From assembly GCF_007655135.1 (NCBI RefSeq), contig NC_045134.1, positions 7,212,982 through 7,276,981 on the forward strand: a DNA stretch of 64,000 nucleotides. The letters run 5' to 3'. Shown piece after piece: positions 10,063 through 23,000 of the stretch. Every line of letters starts with the position of its first letter. The stretch's first letter is position 1. The DNA comes from Punica granatum (Eukaryota; Streptophyta; Magnoliopsida; Myrtales; Lythraceae). The notes under the pieces were generated by a model. That model was not told the DNA's origin and ran no database searches. It saw nothing but the letters and a program-made list of their open reading frames with translations. The position numbers and the translations under genes are program-made.

Positions 10063-12283
10063 TTAGTTCTTCGGGTGCTGGAACCACATTAGATAGGGTG
10101 GAGCACTGCCGGGCTGGTGATTTGGGAAAAGCAAAAACCGAAGTTCTCTATGGCGCGCTCCGATTGATACAAAATTCATGTTGCACGTAACTTCTTTCGG
10201 AGTTCGATTTTGTGTCTGATTTGGATGTAATGTGCATCGTCTAAATGCAAATGAATATTCCCCTCTTCCTCATTTCTTCTTCAAATTCAAGAATTTTCAG
10301 AAACTTCGGCTGGAAAAATGAAAAATATAAACAATTTGAAGTAATAAAAGGGAAAATAGAAGAAGAAGAAAAGATGTTGCAGTGAGTGTAGCTGTTTCAT
10401 TTGAAAGTCCTATTGGCAGATTTACACATATTTTCTGGCGAAAATCACAAGATATTCTTAGCCATTCAATAAAATTAAATTTTACTTGAACACCGACTTA
10501 CTCTGACTACAGAGCATTTACAATGGATTTTGAACCTCTCATCCACTAACAGCAATTCATCGATCGATTTATCCATTGCACCATGTCTAGTGATTGAAGA
10601 TTTATTAGTTTTAGTACCCACAGAGAATTGACGCATCAACTGTAAGGCTTAATTTTATGCAAAAACAACATATAAAATGAGAGGGAAAAAGTCAAAAGAA
10701 TATTTCTCCTTTTTATTTTCCTCTCTAGAAGATTATCCATGCTAATGCTATTACATAGTCATACATGGAACAGGAATCATCATACAGGTAGGTCCGATAA
10801 CCAATCCGGTGATGTCGACGCATGTGTTTTCGAGATTTAGACTTCTACTTAGATTGGATATGGAGACGTAACAACATGTCAGGGTCGTGGGAAATTGAGT
10901 GGTGGCTCGATCAAACCTGAGGAAGTACATCCAGGAGTACTGTGGTCCAAGTCCAAGATGCTGGTCAATCCTCTGTCATCGGCTGCAATGTGGCTCGGAC
11001 CCGGCCAAGGAACTAGGATGGCTATGGACTGCTCGTGCCTTGGTCCGGAGCCACCGAGCTTGACTACATTCAATCAAACTCAACCTAATTCTTTTGAAAT
11101 TTCCGAGCACGCAACTGCTGAACTTGAATATTTATTAGAACCATAAGAAAACATGTAAGCTTTAGAGGTTTATTATATATATATATATATATATTTGTCG
11201 ACTAAGACAAATCTTTTGAAAAAAAAAAAGAAAAGAAAAAACAAAGACAAATCTTCATTTGTGCATGTCTTAATGGGAAATGGGGTTTTGACCTTTCTAA
11301 TGGCTTGTTACGGTCTTCGAGGCTATTCACCAAAAAATGATCTTCGAGGTAAAGGCATGGACGAAATCACGACAAGAAAAGGACAAAAAAAAAAAGAAAG
11401 AAGAAGAAGCAGACCCTCGAAAACATGTAAAGCTTGGAGCTTTGTGCATCCTTTTACTTTACCAGTGCTCTCCCCGTTCTGTCTTATCCATCTTCTAAGA
11501 CCGGCAGATCAATTTTTTATGATACGAATCCGTAACATAAAAGTTTATGTGTACGATGGTCATAGGGGATTGGACGGGTCCCTTCAATAGCAGAGGCTAA
11601 GGTTTAAAAGGTTAAACGTGAGTCTATCCATAGCTAGTTAAGTCGAGAAATCCTTACAAGGAGTGTGAACATAAGTCGCGGAACAACACGAACCAGTTGC
11701 AGTGAACCTGAATCGTTGCAGCCCACGGTGAACCGCGGATGTTCCGAATCCGAGATGATGATAAGCAGGGCTTGCAGCTACATAACTGGATCTAATCGTG
11801 GACCGGGCCGATACTCGGTTTTGCAAATTCAGCCCAATTTGAATGCAGAATTACTATTTTTTATATTAGAAAAATAAACATTACTATATTTGGTAAGCAT
11901 ACTCAATTCCTTGGAATGCCACATTAGGGCATGTCCAAGATTGTTTTGTTATTAGTTACGGGTATCGGTCTAGTATTACATATACCGAGATTGAAGATCC
12001 GAGGCGCTAACTAATCCTTGCCGCCCCCGACCTTTTATTTTTCCTTGATCAATTTGTAAAAGGTGTCTACATCACTCGAAGACCATCTTTAACACAGCGA
12101 GAGAGACTCGGGAGGAGAAATAAACAGCCCGTGTTATTGGTGGCAATGAACAAGCTGTTGAGGGTATTCTTCTTGAACAATTATGTAACGTTAGTTCTTC
12201 CTAAATCCAAGGAAGAAGTACTAAGAAGGATTCATAGATTTCTGCTGTGATGTCCGATAAAAGCCAGGAAGTTCTGCGGAGGA
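10063..12283. other. Intergenic; no gene recognised
   Basis: 2.2 kb without a supported gene. It contains an (AT)n microsatellite at about 11172-11194 and A-rich runs near 11218-11245 and 11390. Short ORFs at 10895-11146, 11195-11590 and 11665-11877 show no family motifs or splice partners. The part nearest 12283 should be the 3' UTR of the haemoglobin gene on the minus strand. Confidence 0.4.
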
Positions 12284-13961
12284 CTATTTGCTGGTGGCAT
12301 GCTTACAATTAGGAGCCTGCTGGCTCTGATTCTTCAGCTGGTCCCCTGCCACGAGAAAGAATGCCGTGTGCCTGCAAGCTCGGGAAAATTATATATCATC
12401 AAAATCGAAATTCAAAGAGGATGTGCTGAGAAACTTAATGGAAATGCTGGTGTGCGAGGAGGCTTATCTGAAGGTTCTTGTTTGTTACCTGAAAAAGTTC
12501 ATCATTTTAGTCTTTGAGTCCGGGTCGATCTCCGGGGTGCTGTCTAGTGCTTGTTGCATGTGGTGTAGCCACCTTTCTGCGGCCTGATGTGTCACGGGAA
12601 ATGGTCTGTGGCGTCCAATCAGTGCGGGATGACCTGCAAAAGGAAAAGCAAACATTGCACAGCGTTAAGTGAAGGTTCATTGTTTTACATGAAGGTCGTT
12701 TCCATTCCAGAGATGATAAACCGGGGAAGGAATGGGAATGGAGGTAATGAGTGAAGGAGAAGGGATCAGATCAGGAGGGAAAGGCGATCATCTCAAGTGG
12801 TTTTACTGCAGACAAGGGAAGGAAAACGACTTTCCCTACCTTCGCCTGCCCTTGATTTCGACAAGCTTGAGTTGCTTATTAGATCAGTAGGGACTGGAAC
12901 TAGTGCTCTCATTCGGTAGTTCACATTAACAGAAGCTTGCCGTTCATAAAAAAACTTTGACAATAATTCCAAGTTCCGAATTGAAGCTTGTCCAGTTTCT
13001 TGAGCTCACTCATTAGAATGGACGAGATTCAAGATATTGTGCGGTGGAGAGATCATAGGCCTGAAGAAGTGCAGAAATGACACCCATAGGGAAACCTCAG
13101 CAATTGGTTGCAAAGAATCATTCCAGTTTTTTCTTTTCTTCCACCAAAAAAAAAACACAACAATTTTCATCTCTTAACCGGAATAACCAAAGTCGTCTTA
13201 GGAATCGTAATATGACACCGATTACGATAGCTTTCGTGTTATCCAAGAAAACGAAAACGGGAAGGTCCAGAGTTTACAAGACCAAGCATACGATCCAATC
13301 CCGAAAAAACATAAACTGAGAAGAACTTCTACCTTTCCTTTGAGAGTACAGCGGGGGGCCTCCCATCCTCTGCACGAAGAACTCGTACTGGTTCTGAATA
13401 GCGTCTTCTTTCTTCGAGCCTGCGAAAATCGATCGGAACCACTCCTCATCGTCATCGTAGACCCTGGAGAAAAAGCCCGAAACTTTCATCAGCTTTACCC
13501 GAACAAATTAACTCCATATGCAATCCGAAGCAACAGCAACTCGAAAGTTCGAGTACCCGAATCATCCCAATTACCATTTGATCCGACAGTTTTCATTTCA
13601 CTGGCCTTAATCCGAGAATCCCGCATCTCAAATTAAGTATTAACATCCCGAAAACAATGATCAATCTCTAATCTCGCCCGAATATTCCGGTCACCGGAGC
13701 AAAGCATTACACATTTCCGATCAATCGGACTTTCCATCGAACAAGACAGATTGAAATTCAGGCACGGAAAGGAACGGCTAAGGAATCCGATCGCGGAGCA
13801 TGGGAAGAAGAAATCGAGCAGTACCGAGTGTAGAAATTGGTGGAGAGGTTGATGAAGGCCTGGAGGCCGAGTCTCTGGAAGAGATTGGTGGAGTCGATGG
13901 CGAACGCGTCGGTCAAGTCAACGCCGCTCCACTCGGAGGCCTTCTCCTGCAGGCTCTGCAT
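12284..13961 (-). CDS. GLB3: Truncated 2-on-2 haemoglobin (plant class 3)
   Basis: Four exons on the minus strand join in frame: 13961-13825, 13463-13333, 12633-12489 and 12371-12284, encoding 166 residues. The start [15 protein letters not shown], the block [13 protein letters not shown], then [21 protein letters not shown] and [15 protein letters not shown] are characteristic of plant class 3 truncated haemoglobin (Arabidopsis GLB3, about 175 residues). The family binds haem and O2 in a two-over-two helical fold; the His in [11 protein letters not shown] is the likely proximal ligand and the Tyr in NFYTR lies in the distal B-helix region. The C-terminus is short (..NCKHATSK). The ATG at 13961 matches the usual family start; an upstream in-frame ATG at 13982 would add seven residues. 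All introns are GT-AG. Confidence 0.95.
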
Positions 13962-14066
13962 CACTCTCGCTCTCTCTCTCAAGCGGAGATGGAAGTGGAG
14001 CGTGGCGGCGGGACGTCTTTGTGGCGGCTGGTTTTGAATTTGGTCGGATTTGATTGATTGATGGGG

Positions 14067-14075
14067 CTTTTATAT
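14067..14075 (-). promoter_or_regulatory. Probable TATA box of GLB3
   Basis: The minus strand reads ATATAAAAG, 106 bp before the GLB3 ATG. Distance and sequence fit a plant TATA box. No transcription start is known, so this is a position-based inference. Confidence 0.5.
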
Positions 14076-14269
14076 GTGTGGGAAGTGGGAAACTATGGGC
14101 GGGAGAAGATTCGATGCTGTGGTCCATGATAAGGTCTGATCATGGAGACATAATGAGGTAATTATGTCGTCGGAATCTCTCAAATTTCGCCGGATGATGA
14201 ACAGAAATAATCACGTATAAATATATATTCCTTTTGTTTTTTTTTTGGGGGCAAATATGAGACTTTACT

Positions 14270-14600
14270 GGTGTGTTTGGTTTCAGAGTTAAATAGAATT
14301 GAGTTTTGATTTTAATTGTGTTATAATGATTATGTCGTTGAATTATGAGAAAAAAATGAAAAAATAATAAATAGTTAAAAGAAAGTGATGATTGTGTAAT
14401 GATGTTGTTGTTGATTGTTAAAAAAGTAATGAATAGTTGAAAGAATTTATATTAAAAATTGAATTGAATATAATGGAGTTGTATGTGAATTTATATATGG
14501 GGCTCACCTTTTTTAATAGAAAGAGTTGATTTTTGTTGTGTAGTAAGTAGAGTTATTAGAGTTAAAATCTTAAAATAAGATCTTAAAACCAAATGGGGTG
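14270..14600. repeat. MITE-like copy of the fold-back family upstream of GLB3
   Basis: The ends GTGTGTTTGGTTT (left) and AAACCAAATGGGGTG (right) form an imperfect inverted repeat. The interior has GAGTTTTGATTTTAATTG, TTGAATTATGAGAAAAAA and GTAATGAATAGTTGA, the same phrases as the arm at 3061-3324. It sits about 200 bp upstream of the GLB3 TATA-like box. Confidence 0.65.
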
Positions 14601-15048
14601 TTCATATTCTACGAAGTTAGAACGGTTAAAAGTTATAATCGTTCGAGTTTAGGACACGTGAGTTGAGCTGAACCAGTTCGAGTTTAGGATACGTGAGTTG
14701 AGCTGGATGGGACCGGTACAAAACATAGGCAGTTCCAATCGAATGGATATAATCGGACGAGAGATAACCGAATCGTTTTTACCTTGCTATCCGATCGACA
14801 TATTCACATTTGGACCTGGAGTTATTGAATGACCGGAGGGTTGATATACTCCAGTTTTCATGAGGGGAACTGCAAAAATCACTCTTGCCCTGTGATGTGA
14901 ATCTTCTGTAGGAACTACGGATCTATTAGAAGCAGAGAGACATCGGAAAAATCGGGATTTAAGCAGAGATGTACGGTAATCTGCACGTAGGAATAAGGCT
15001 CCTTGCAATTTGCCTTTACGAAGAAGAGATAGCAAAGTGTATTATTTC

Positions 15049-15050
<2 letters not shown>

Positions 15051-15089
<39 letters not shown>
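15051..15089 (+). repeat. Poly-G run of 39 nt
   Basis: Thirty-nine uninterrupted G residues, followed by AGGAGGGGAGGGAGGG. It lies about 210 bp downstream of the stop codon of the GET2-like gene (minus strand), between that gene and GLB3. Long poly-G runs are rare in plant nuclear DNA, are G-quadruplex-prone, and are also a common place for assembly or base-calling error. Confidence 0.85.
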
Positions 15090-15090
<1 letters not shown>

Positions 15091-15301
15091 GGAGGGGAGG
15101 GAGGGCAGACGTTAGGGGTACAGAAGACATATTCAATACATTGTCAAGACCAAAAGTGGAGTACAAAAAAGAAATGAACTCATCGAGTAAGTTCAATGAC
15201 CTAGATGATAGTTTGGTGCAGAGAACCCGAACCTCACAAGTCTATGTATCCTCGAGGGAAAATCGGGCCAGCTAAACTTAAGATCAAAGCAATCAAATCA
15301 A

Positions 15302-17203
15302 CTAGAGGAACTTCCCGAAAAAGGATAAGCCAGAGACTACGACTACTGCATAGAGGCTGCAGTCCATTACTATTGCATCGAGAACCTTCATCAACAAGAA
15401 ACCCAACTCTAAACTGGTCCCGACATGATTGACCCAACCACTCTCATCGTTTGAAGGATTCCTGTTTTCTTCTCTTGTAGGCCTGTCATGACCTGGTTGT
15501 TTATGGGACATGATACAGGCGGCAACGATTGTCACATTGGTGAGCAGGAGAAGATATAGGGGCCGAAACGTCAGCATGCTCCTGATGATCCAGCTGCCTA
15601 GTATTGGAAAGCCTATGCTTGATAAGACCACAAGAAGTCCCCATATCACAGAACATAGGAGGCGTGTACTAGTGGAAGTTGCTATTGCAGAACTTATTTG
15701 ACCCGGGTTAATAAATTTCAGGAGATTTGCTGGCAGATTAGACGGATGCACGTTGCCTGAGGAAGGGGCAGATGCACTGAGACTCGCGGAAGGTGTCTCA
15801 GACTTCGGACCCACTTCCACATTAGGCAATCCACTGGTATCAGTGCCTGTCTGACCCTCGAAAGCGGGAGCCTCTGAAGTGTCTTCAATAGGGTATCCAC
15901 TACTAGAATCATGTTTCAACAGCGAAGCCTCGGGGGTATCAAAAGCAGACTCAAGTTTTGGTAACAGAGTCTCGGCAAGTTTATCTTCTCTGTGGTGAGA
16001 GCCTGTACAAAATATAAGAAGTTAGAGGAAGAAAACCAAAGAAGAATTTACAAATTTAAGTTAAAGCCTGTCATAAGGTATCTTCAGGACTTCATTGCTA
16101 GCTGGGCTTCCCCTTTTACCCCAAATTGATTTGTCTCTCCAATTCACGAATCACAGATATTCACTCGATAAGTGAAACCAAAAGCTAATCCATACGTAGG
16201 CGATGTAGTGAGAGGGCTAAGAGAAAAGAACTCCTAAGTCCAAAAGAGAAAATCGTTTGAATCTAGACAAAAGTTCAAGCTTCAAGCAAGGCAAGCTAAA
16301 ATGACAGAGTTCATAAGAAGGAATTTTCTGTCTTTTCGTTTCAATTGGCCTAAGAGACTCAAAATGAAAACTTGCAAAGATGGTTTCGAAACCAAAAAGA
16401 ATGCGATCCCCTGCATTCACCACAGAACATAAAGAAACCAGCCCCGTCCCTCACCAAAAACATGCCGTTCCAAGTTACTCAAAACTTCCCCTTATCTCAC
16501 CATTTCCCCGAACCAAGTTGAGAAAAAAAGTTTGTCGCCAAGAGGAATAAGATCCCTTCATCCCATGTTATGATGGGGCCTCCAATCAAACAGTTGTGGC
16601 GTGCAAATGAACCTCGCACACACGTCAATCGCAAATTTCGAATCTTGACATACTTCCTTCCCAATAGCGGAATTATGATTAATTCTGAAGCTGCGATTTT
16701 CGCATGCTTCTAACTGATAGTTTCGCCATACAAACATGAATCAAAGCTACAACTGCCACCTTCATCCTTTCCCCTTGAGCACAAAACGAAAGGCTGCTCC
16801 GGCTTGCCTTTTTCGTCGACAAGAAACCGAAGGATTCAGGATTCCTTTTTCCCGTCGAAGACTCGAATTCCGTAATGCAGAAACCCATTGCCCGCTTACA
16901 ATACCAAGCTACCTACACCACGGCCGCATATCGGCTATCCAATGAAAGAAACGTAACGGGATCTAACACACACAAGCGCACGTCCATGAATTTCTACGCA
17001 GAGAGGGGAAGAGAGAGAGAGAGAGTACCGCCAGGGAGATGAGGCTGGTCGGGAGGTGGGGCGTCGGGCGGGGAAGTGGGGGGAGGCGACGGTAGGGTTT
17101 GGATCCGGCCGGTGATGAGGGCCAAGCGGTCGGATCCCCTGTCCACGATCCGCCTCCTCCGGGCATCTCTGCCGCCGGTTCCGGTGCCATTAGCGGTGGC
17201 CAT
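15302..17203 (-). CDS. GET2: GET2/CAML-type receptor subunit for tail-anchored protein insertion
   Basis: Two exons (17203-17029 and 16002-15302) join to a 291-residue protein. Its N-terminus has an Arg cluster (RRRRIV, residues 15-20) followed by DRGSDRLALITGRI, which fits the cytosolic GET3-binding motif shared by yeast Get2, metazoan CAML and the plant GET2 protein. A Ser/Pro-rich variable linker follows, then a C-terminal membrane region with about three hydrophobic segments (LLCSVIWGLLVVLSS; PLYLLLLTNVTIVAACI; LYAVVVVSGLSFF). In the GET pathway GET1 and GET2 form the ER receptor that takes tail-anchored proteins from the GET3 ATPase. The next gene on the same strand is GLB3. In Arabidopsis, GET2 and GLB3 are, as I recall, also adjacent, which supports the call. 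Confidence 0.85.
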
Positions 17204-17954
17204 GTTTCCTTCTGTTCTTACTTCTTAGCGGGTCGTGTCCCTCAGCTTTAATAATAGCGTCCGAACTGATCAAAATCAACATTCCTGGAGAGAGGGTAAT
17301 ACAGGAGTAATAAAAAAGGTATAATTATGGAATAGCACCTCAACTATTCGACTCTTCACAGTTTACTCCCTATCTCATCGAAGAACGATTTTGTTGAATA
17401 TAAGGCAAGTTTAATACAGTAAAAAAAATTTGAACTGAAATTAGAAGATCAATTCTGCGTAGAGATGAAAGTTTAATAATTTGACGTAGCGGCGCTTTCT
17501 ACTATCTCAAGATTTTTTTGTTTATATTATTTGTACGTAAAGCTATATATAATTAAAATTTTCTTAAAGTGAAAAGAAAATCTACGTATTTTTCATGCAC
17601 ATCTACGCATATTGCCTTGGATTGCCTTGCCTCTCCAATGTCTCAATACATACATTATTTTTTTTATTTTTATTTTGCATTTTCACTACAAAATAGTACT
17701 AAATATTTTGTTTATAATCATGATTTATTTCTTTCATCCCGCACTCATAATTTTTTACTATATGTACTCGACAGGGTACATAATTTTTTACATACCTTTT
17801 TTTATGGATTTATATTCGTTCATATGCTATATGCTCTAATTGGCAAAAAGTTTCCGCGATACCAACTAATTTTATTTTTGATTTTTTTTTACTTCCTTCC
17901 TTGTGGATTATGATGATCATAATAATAATAATAAAACAAAAAAGGAAAAGAAGA
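17204..17954. other. Divergent intergenic region
   Basis: Promoter side of the GET2-like gene and the terminator side of the tRNA-Leu gene. An open frame at 17569-17913 is a Phe/Tyr-rich, low-complexity translation of AT-rich DNA with no motif, so I do not call it. Confidence 0.4.
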
Positions 17955-18038
17955 TGTCAGAAGTGGGATTTGAACCCACGCCCTCTTTCGAGGACCAGAA
18001 CTTGAGTCTGGCGCCTTAGACCACTCGGCCATCCTGAC
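17955..18038 (-). tRNA. tRNA-Leu (anticodon CAA), intronless
   Basis: Read on the minus strand the 84-nt sequence forms a full class II tRNA. The acceptor stem GTCAGGA pairs with TTCTGAC, the D-arm block is TGGCCGAGTGGTCTAAGGCG, and the anticodon arm CCAGA-CTCAAGT-TCTGG gives anticodon CAA. A long variable arm TCCTCGAAAGAGGG and the T-arm GGGTTCAAATCCC (B box) follow, with discriminator A. CCA is not encoded, as expected for a nuclear gene. T-rich DNA with a run of six T residues lies within about 20 bp downstream and fits a Pol III terminator. Confidence 0.95.
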
Positions 18039-20061
18039 CCTTTGTTGCCTTAATCTTCCGACAATTTTTCTTAATGAGTATTTCAGTCGGGCTTGCGCCT
18101 CTCTAGAGGACCCCTATTTGCAGTCAAAGCCCCGTATGGGCAAAAGCCCAAACGTTTGAATTGATGCGTGCTTCAAGTATTATATGTTCGGCATCCAACA
18201 AGCGGAAATCTAACTCAAGCCAAAGATAAATTCATGCCGTGTATCGGGTGCTGCAAAAGGGCAAGAGCTCTTGCAGTATGGTGATAAAAGTTTGGCGACA
18301 GACAAGACATGAGGTGCTTCCGATCTCCAATGAGTCGTTAGATGCTTGGGTCTCGACAAACAAGACACGAGGTGCTTGCGGTATGAATAGTGAATGCGTT
18401 ACATTGCCTCTTAGGAAAACATGATTTTCCATCCCAAATTATCGAAGTCAAATGACCTCTGAGGATAAGAAGTGTCAGTCCATCTAAATTAATTCCTTTA
18501 TCCGCTTTGTTGGTCAACTGGATCTGGGCCAAAGTCCTTTCCTTAAATGGAAAAACAAAATCTTGCCATCTGAAAAAAAAAATAAAAAAAAAATCCACAA
18601 AAAGTCAACGTTCCCTCGATATGACACAATCTTATTACTTTAACACATCAGGACATGCTCAATAATGCACAAGGGGCTGGGCATTATGTAACAAGTTGCC
18701 CCCTTGGTCCAAGATCGAGGATTCCCAGGAAGCTGTTACTGCGATAAAGTTCCCATCACATCTCAGCCCCGACCAGGCTAGATCTAGAGGACGGGAGGTT
18801 CGTTAGAGCAGTCCATGCCATAACCATCAAGGGGGTTTTATAAAAGTACAGATACACGGTACATGAATGATTGTCACTGTAATCAAAGGATATCGCGATC
18901 ACTTGGTTCATTAGATGTGTCCTTAACATTTACGACTCGGGATCCTTTCCCTTTGCCTTATCCGGACAGTCAGTCGGAAACAACCTAATCAGTGATAAGT
19001 TGCGGGGTGTTTAATATCGGATGTCGACCGGTTAGGATCAAACTACCAGGCAAAAGTCAGAGATGAATGTCAGTTGCATCCCAATCTTATAACAATTTCT
19101 TTTTCAACGATCCATTTTATTTTAAAGTTTTGAGTGTAATGATGAGCCAATCAAGAGGGCACGAAAAGGGGAGGATTCAATGATATATTATTTTCAAATT
19201 GGCAAAAACGTCACATATCATGTGCTTTATGGGAGGTCCCCTCAAAAGAGTCAACGTTGGACGTGAGAATGAATCTCAGATTTGAAGCAAGGGGCATACT
19301 TAAAAAGAAACCTGACCAGAGGTTCCACGGTTTAAAAGTAATTAAATAATTTTTACCTGCTCTGTGGAATGTAACGTTTCGTTCCACGGGTTCGGTCAGC
19401 TAACATTTCTCAGTGACGGGAGCTTACTTTCGATAACCTTTATGAATTGAACTGATCTCACAAGGAGTCAGGCCGATGCATGCTGAAAAGTGACATTCCT
19501 TGAAGTAACAACATCGGGAGCGGAGGGTCCACCGTCATCGCAGAGGTGACGAGAGGAGGGTCCCACCAGTTCCATAATGCATGTTTTAAAAGGTCGAATA
19601 TATATGAAAGTCAAGGAGCTAGAGCTAGAACGAGAGACGGTAAACGTGCATGCAAGAGCTTATAATATTTCCCAATACTATATATATCCCTCTTGATTTC
19701 TGACTTTCGGGGGCTCCCGTGTCCTCGAACGGTCAGCAGTTCGGGGTGTCGCGGATTCTACCCGATAAATCTAATATATATTTTCTTGAAGACAATGTCG
19801 TTTTAATTTTAAACCTAACACTGACTGACTGATCACCGAAAGCTCCATTTCACCTCCACCAGAAAGTACGAACCCAGTTATGTAGTAATTCTATATTATT
19901 TATATATAATGTATATATATGTATGCACATGGATCAACAGAAACTGTATTAGGAAAGGAGTTGATGAAGAGCCTTACCTTACCTCTCCTGTCTCTGCTCT
20001 CAGTTTTATTCCGGTTGAAATTAAGTAAACGTGCCCGTGGTTTGGATTTTTGAAGTGCTCG
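18039..20061. other. Intergenic upstream of the K+ channel gene
   Basis: About 2 kb with no supported gene. 18290-18390 has two partially similar copies of an ACAAGACA(C/T)GAGGTGCTT phrase. TATATATA-rich DNA at about 19890-19925 could hold the promoter of the channel gene starting at 20062, but several equally good TATA candidates are present, so none is annotated. Confidence 0.35.
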
Positions 20062-23000
20062 ATGTCTGAAACGAGGTCCCCACTTCCTCTGCTGTTCCGG
20101 AGGCACTCGAGCGGTGAGATGAAGAACTTGGCATCTGTTTCCAGCAGCCTCTTGCCTGCTTTCGGTACTGTGGTCAATGAGAACTACCTGCAGCTTAAGA
20201 AATATGTGATTGCTCCATATGATAGGAGATATCGGTACGTCGAAATCATAACTCCGTATTCACCCTTATATTCTGTCTTTAACAGTAGCTTGGAAGGGAA
20301 AAACAAGCAAGAACTTGCAAACACAATTTCCATCGGTCTAACTTATTATTGTTATAGCACCTTACATTTTTTTCTTTCCAACCTTTGTTTTTCCGTTAAT
20401 GAGCATACGCAATTTTAATCGATAAAGGGTTATCAGTAGTATATCATTTAGAATGCAAAATATCGAAATCAAACCGATCCGAGGTGTTTACTTTGAAAAA
20501 GTTCACAAAGCTTCTTCTTTTTTCTTTTCTTTTGGTTCGTGACTTACTGCGTGATCAATTGCTGAGAGTTCTAACTCCTACTCTCAACAGTCATTTACTT
20601 TGTGAATCTTGTCCAGAATATGGCAAACTTTTCTGGTGGTACTGGTGGTGTACTCGGCATGGGCATCGCCGTTTGAGCTAGCTTTCAGAAAGGTCTCAAC
20701 AGGGCCGCTCATGATCATGGATTTGGTAGTAGATGGCTTCTTCGCTGTCGACATAGTCCTAACATTCTTCGTGGCTTACTTGGACAAGTCAACCTACCTC
20801 CTCGTAGATGACCGCAAGAAGATTGCAGCCCGGTAATGCCCTCTGGCTCTGTCCTAAAATATTACCCCATCTATCTCTCATTAGAGATCTGGCTATCTTT
20901 CTACTAATCTAAGGTAAACAAATTTCCGACTACGACGAGAGACATTGCTGTTTGATTAACAACATTAACTAACCATTCTAATGAAAAGATGTCTGTCATT
21001 TACTTATCGGCAATTCCTCGTGTGGGAGAAGAGAGGAGAACAGACAAGGGAACTGATCTAAGGCAGCAAATGTTTATCATCCGTCACATGAGACAGGACA
21101 ACCCTAAAGCCTTGGGGATCTCAGTTTTGCCTTTTCCTCAACAAGCAAGGTCCCACAAAATAGGGTATTAGTCACATGGAAAGGATTATAAAATGATTCC
21201 TACGTCCATTTAGGGAAATAAATGGGGTGTAGGATGCGAGTCTTGCAAAACGACTACATCTTTCTGATCCGATAAGTATGGTTGGCTGAATGTAGCATAT
21301 TTATCAAACTGCTGAAGCTGAACAGTGCGGGAAACATATATCAGCTGCTCGTGTAAAGGACCAAACACAGTTGATCCGTGGCATACCGCGTGGAAGTGAC
21401 AAAGAGTGGATTAGCCATTCTTATTTTGTTGATAAGCACTAGACTTTATCACACCATCCACGGCAAGAAAAACTTGCCGTGCAGACTCGTCTTCGAAAAC
21501 ATGGAAACAGAAGAACTTAAGTTTTACTCTTTGTTTTGTGGATCGATGCTGGAAGGAAATTAAAGAAACGGAGAGGTGCCTATACGCAATTCTTTCCAAA
21601 GCACGGAATATAACGATCTATGTTAACAATCGACTATTCGTACCTGATAAATTGAAGCCTCCATTTTCCTGATTGGGTGAAATTTTCTGTCACAGGTATC
21701 TCGCCAAGGTATGGTTCCCCATGGATGTTGCATCAACCCTTCCATTTCAGACGATATATAGAATCTTCACCGGGAAGAGGGACAAGGGTGATGTCTTCGG
21801 CTTCCTCAACTTGCTTAGGCTATGGCGTCTCAGGCGGGTCAGTGAGCTCTTCTCAAGGTAAACCTCCTTACAATACAAACGAGATGAAGTCAAGGGACAG
21901 ATCATCCAACAATAGATCATCATTTCTCCGATTTTGTCGTCACGACATACTCCTAAGCTTTGCAATGAAATCAGACCTCTATATTGAACTAAGCTCTCTT
22001 GATCTCCAGGCTAGAGAAAGATACTCGCTTTAGCTACTTCTGGACAAGATGCTGCAAGCTCATATGTGTAAGTACTACGATCCTAGATACCGAACATTCA
22101 AAACTTTTAAGACCATTGCTAACCAATTACCGTAGTATATTGTCCATGTAGCAATTGAAATTCGAGAAAGGCCCCTTACCCCGCCGATCTAAATGCATAA
22201 ATCTGCTCAATGAAGCCACCATAATATATTAATGGCGAAACGGATTCTTTTTTTTTTTCATTATCTCTTGCAGGTTACACTATTTGCAGTTCACTCAGCT
22301 GGTTGTTTCTACTTTTGGCTAGCAACACACCACAAAAAAGCAGAAAACACATGGATAGGGAGTCAGGTATCTGGTTTCGAGGATAGAAGCATTTGGTTGG
22401 GATACACCTATTCCATGTACTGGTCTATTGTCACTCTCGCGACGGTCGGCTATGGAGACCTGCATGCTGTTAACACGGGAGAGAAGATCTTTAACATGAT
22501 CTATATGCTGTTCAATATCGGCCTCACAGCTTACTTGATCGGTAACATGACGAATCTCATCGTCCACAGCGCCATTCGGACCTTCGCGATGGTAATGGTT
22601 CTGTTGCACCAGTTTATTTGTGCATAGATAATGGGTCTTAATCTTTGTCAAGATACATTTGTTTTCAAGTAAATTTCCTGAACTTTCAGAAGAAAAGACA
22701 TATCTACACGGAGAAAGTCGATACGAGACACAGATATCTGAAATGGGAAGAACAATAGAGGAGACTCTAAAAATTAGAAAAGAAAACATGCATGTAAAAA
22801 TCTAAAAACTGACCTCATCGATTCTGCAATTCAGATGTTGCTCGCGTTTTTTTGACTAAAGTGCTTTCAAATGCATTCCTGCTATTCGACAATTAAGCTA
22901 TACAAGTAAGAAGACACGACGCATAATAAAAACTGGACATAAACATCAACAATCGAAATGGAAATTTCATACCTGAACTAGCGAGTACATTTTGTACGCA

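Noticed and set aside
17569..17913. 114-codon ORF rich in Phe and Tyr
   Set aside because: Low-complexity translation of AT-rich DNA, no start context, no conserved motif or splice partner.
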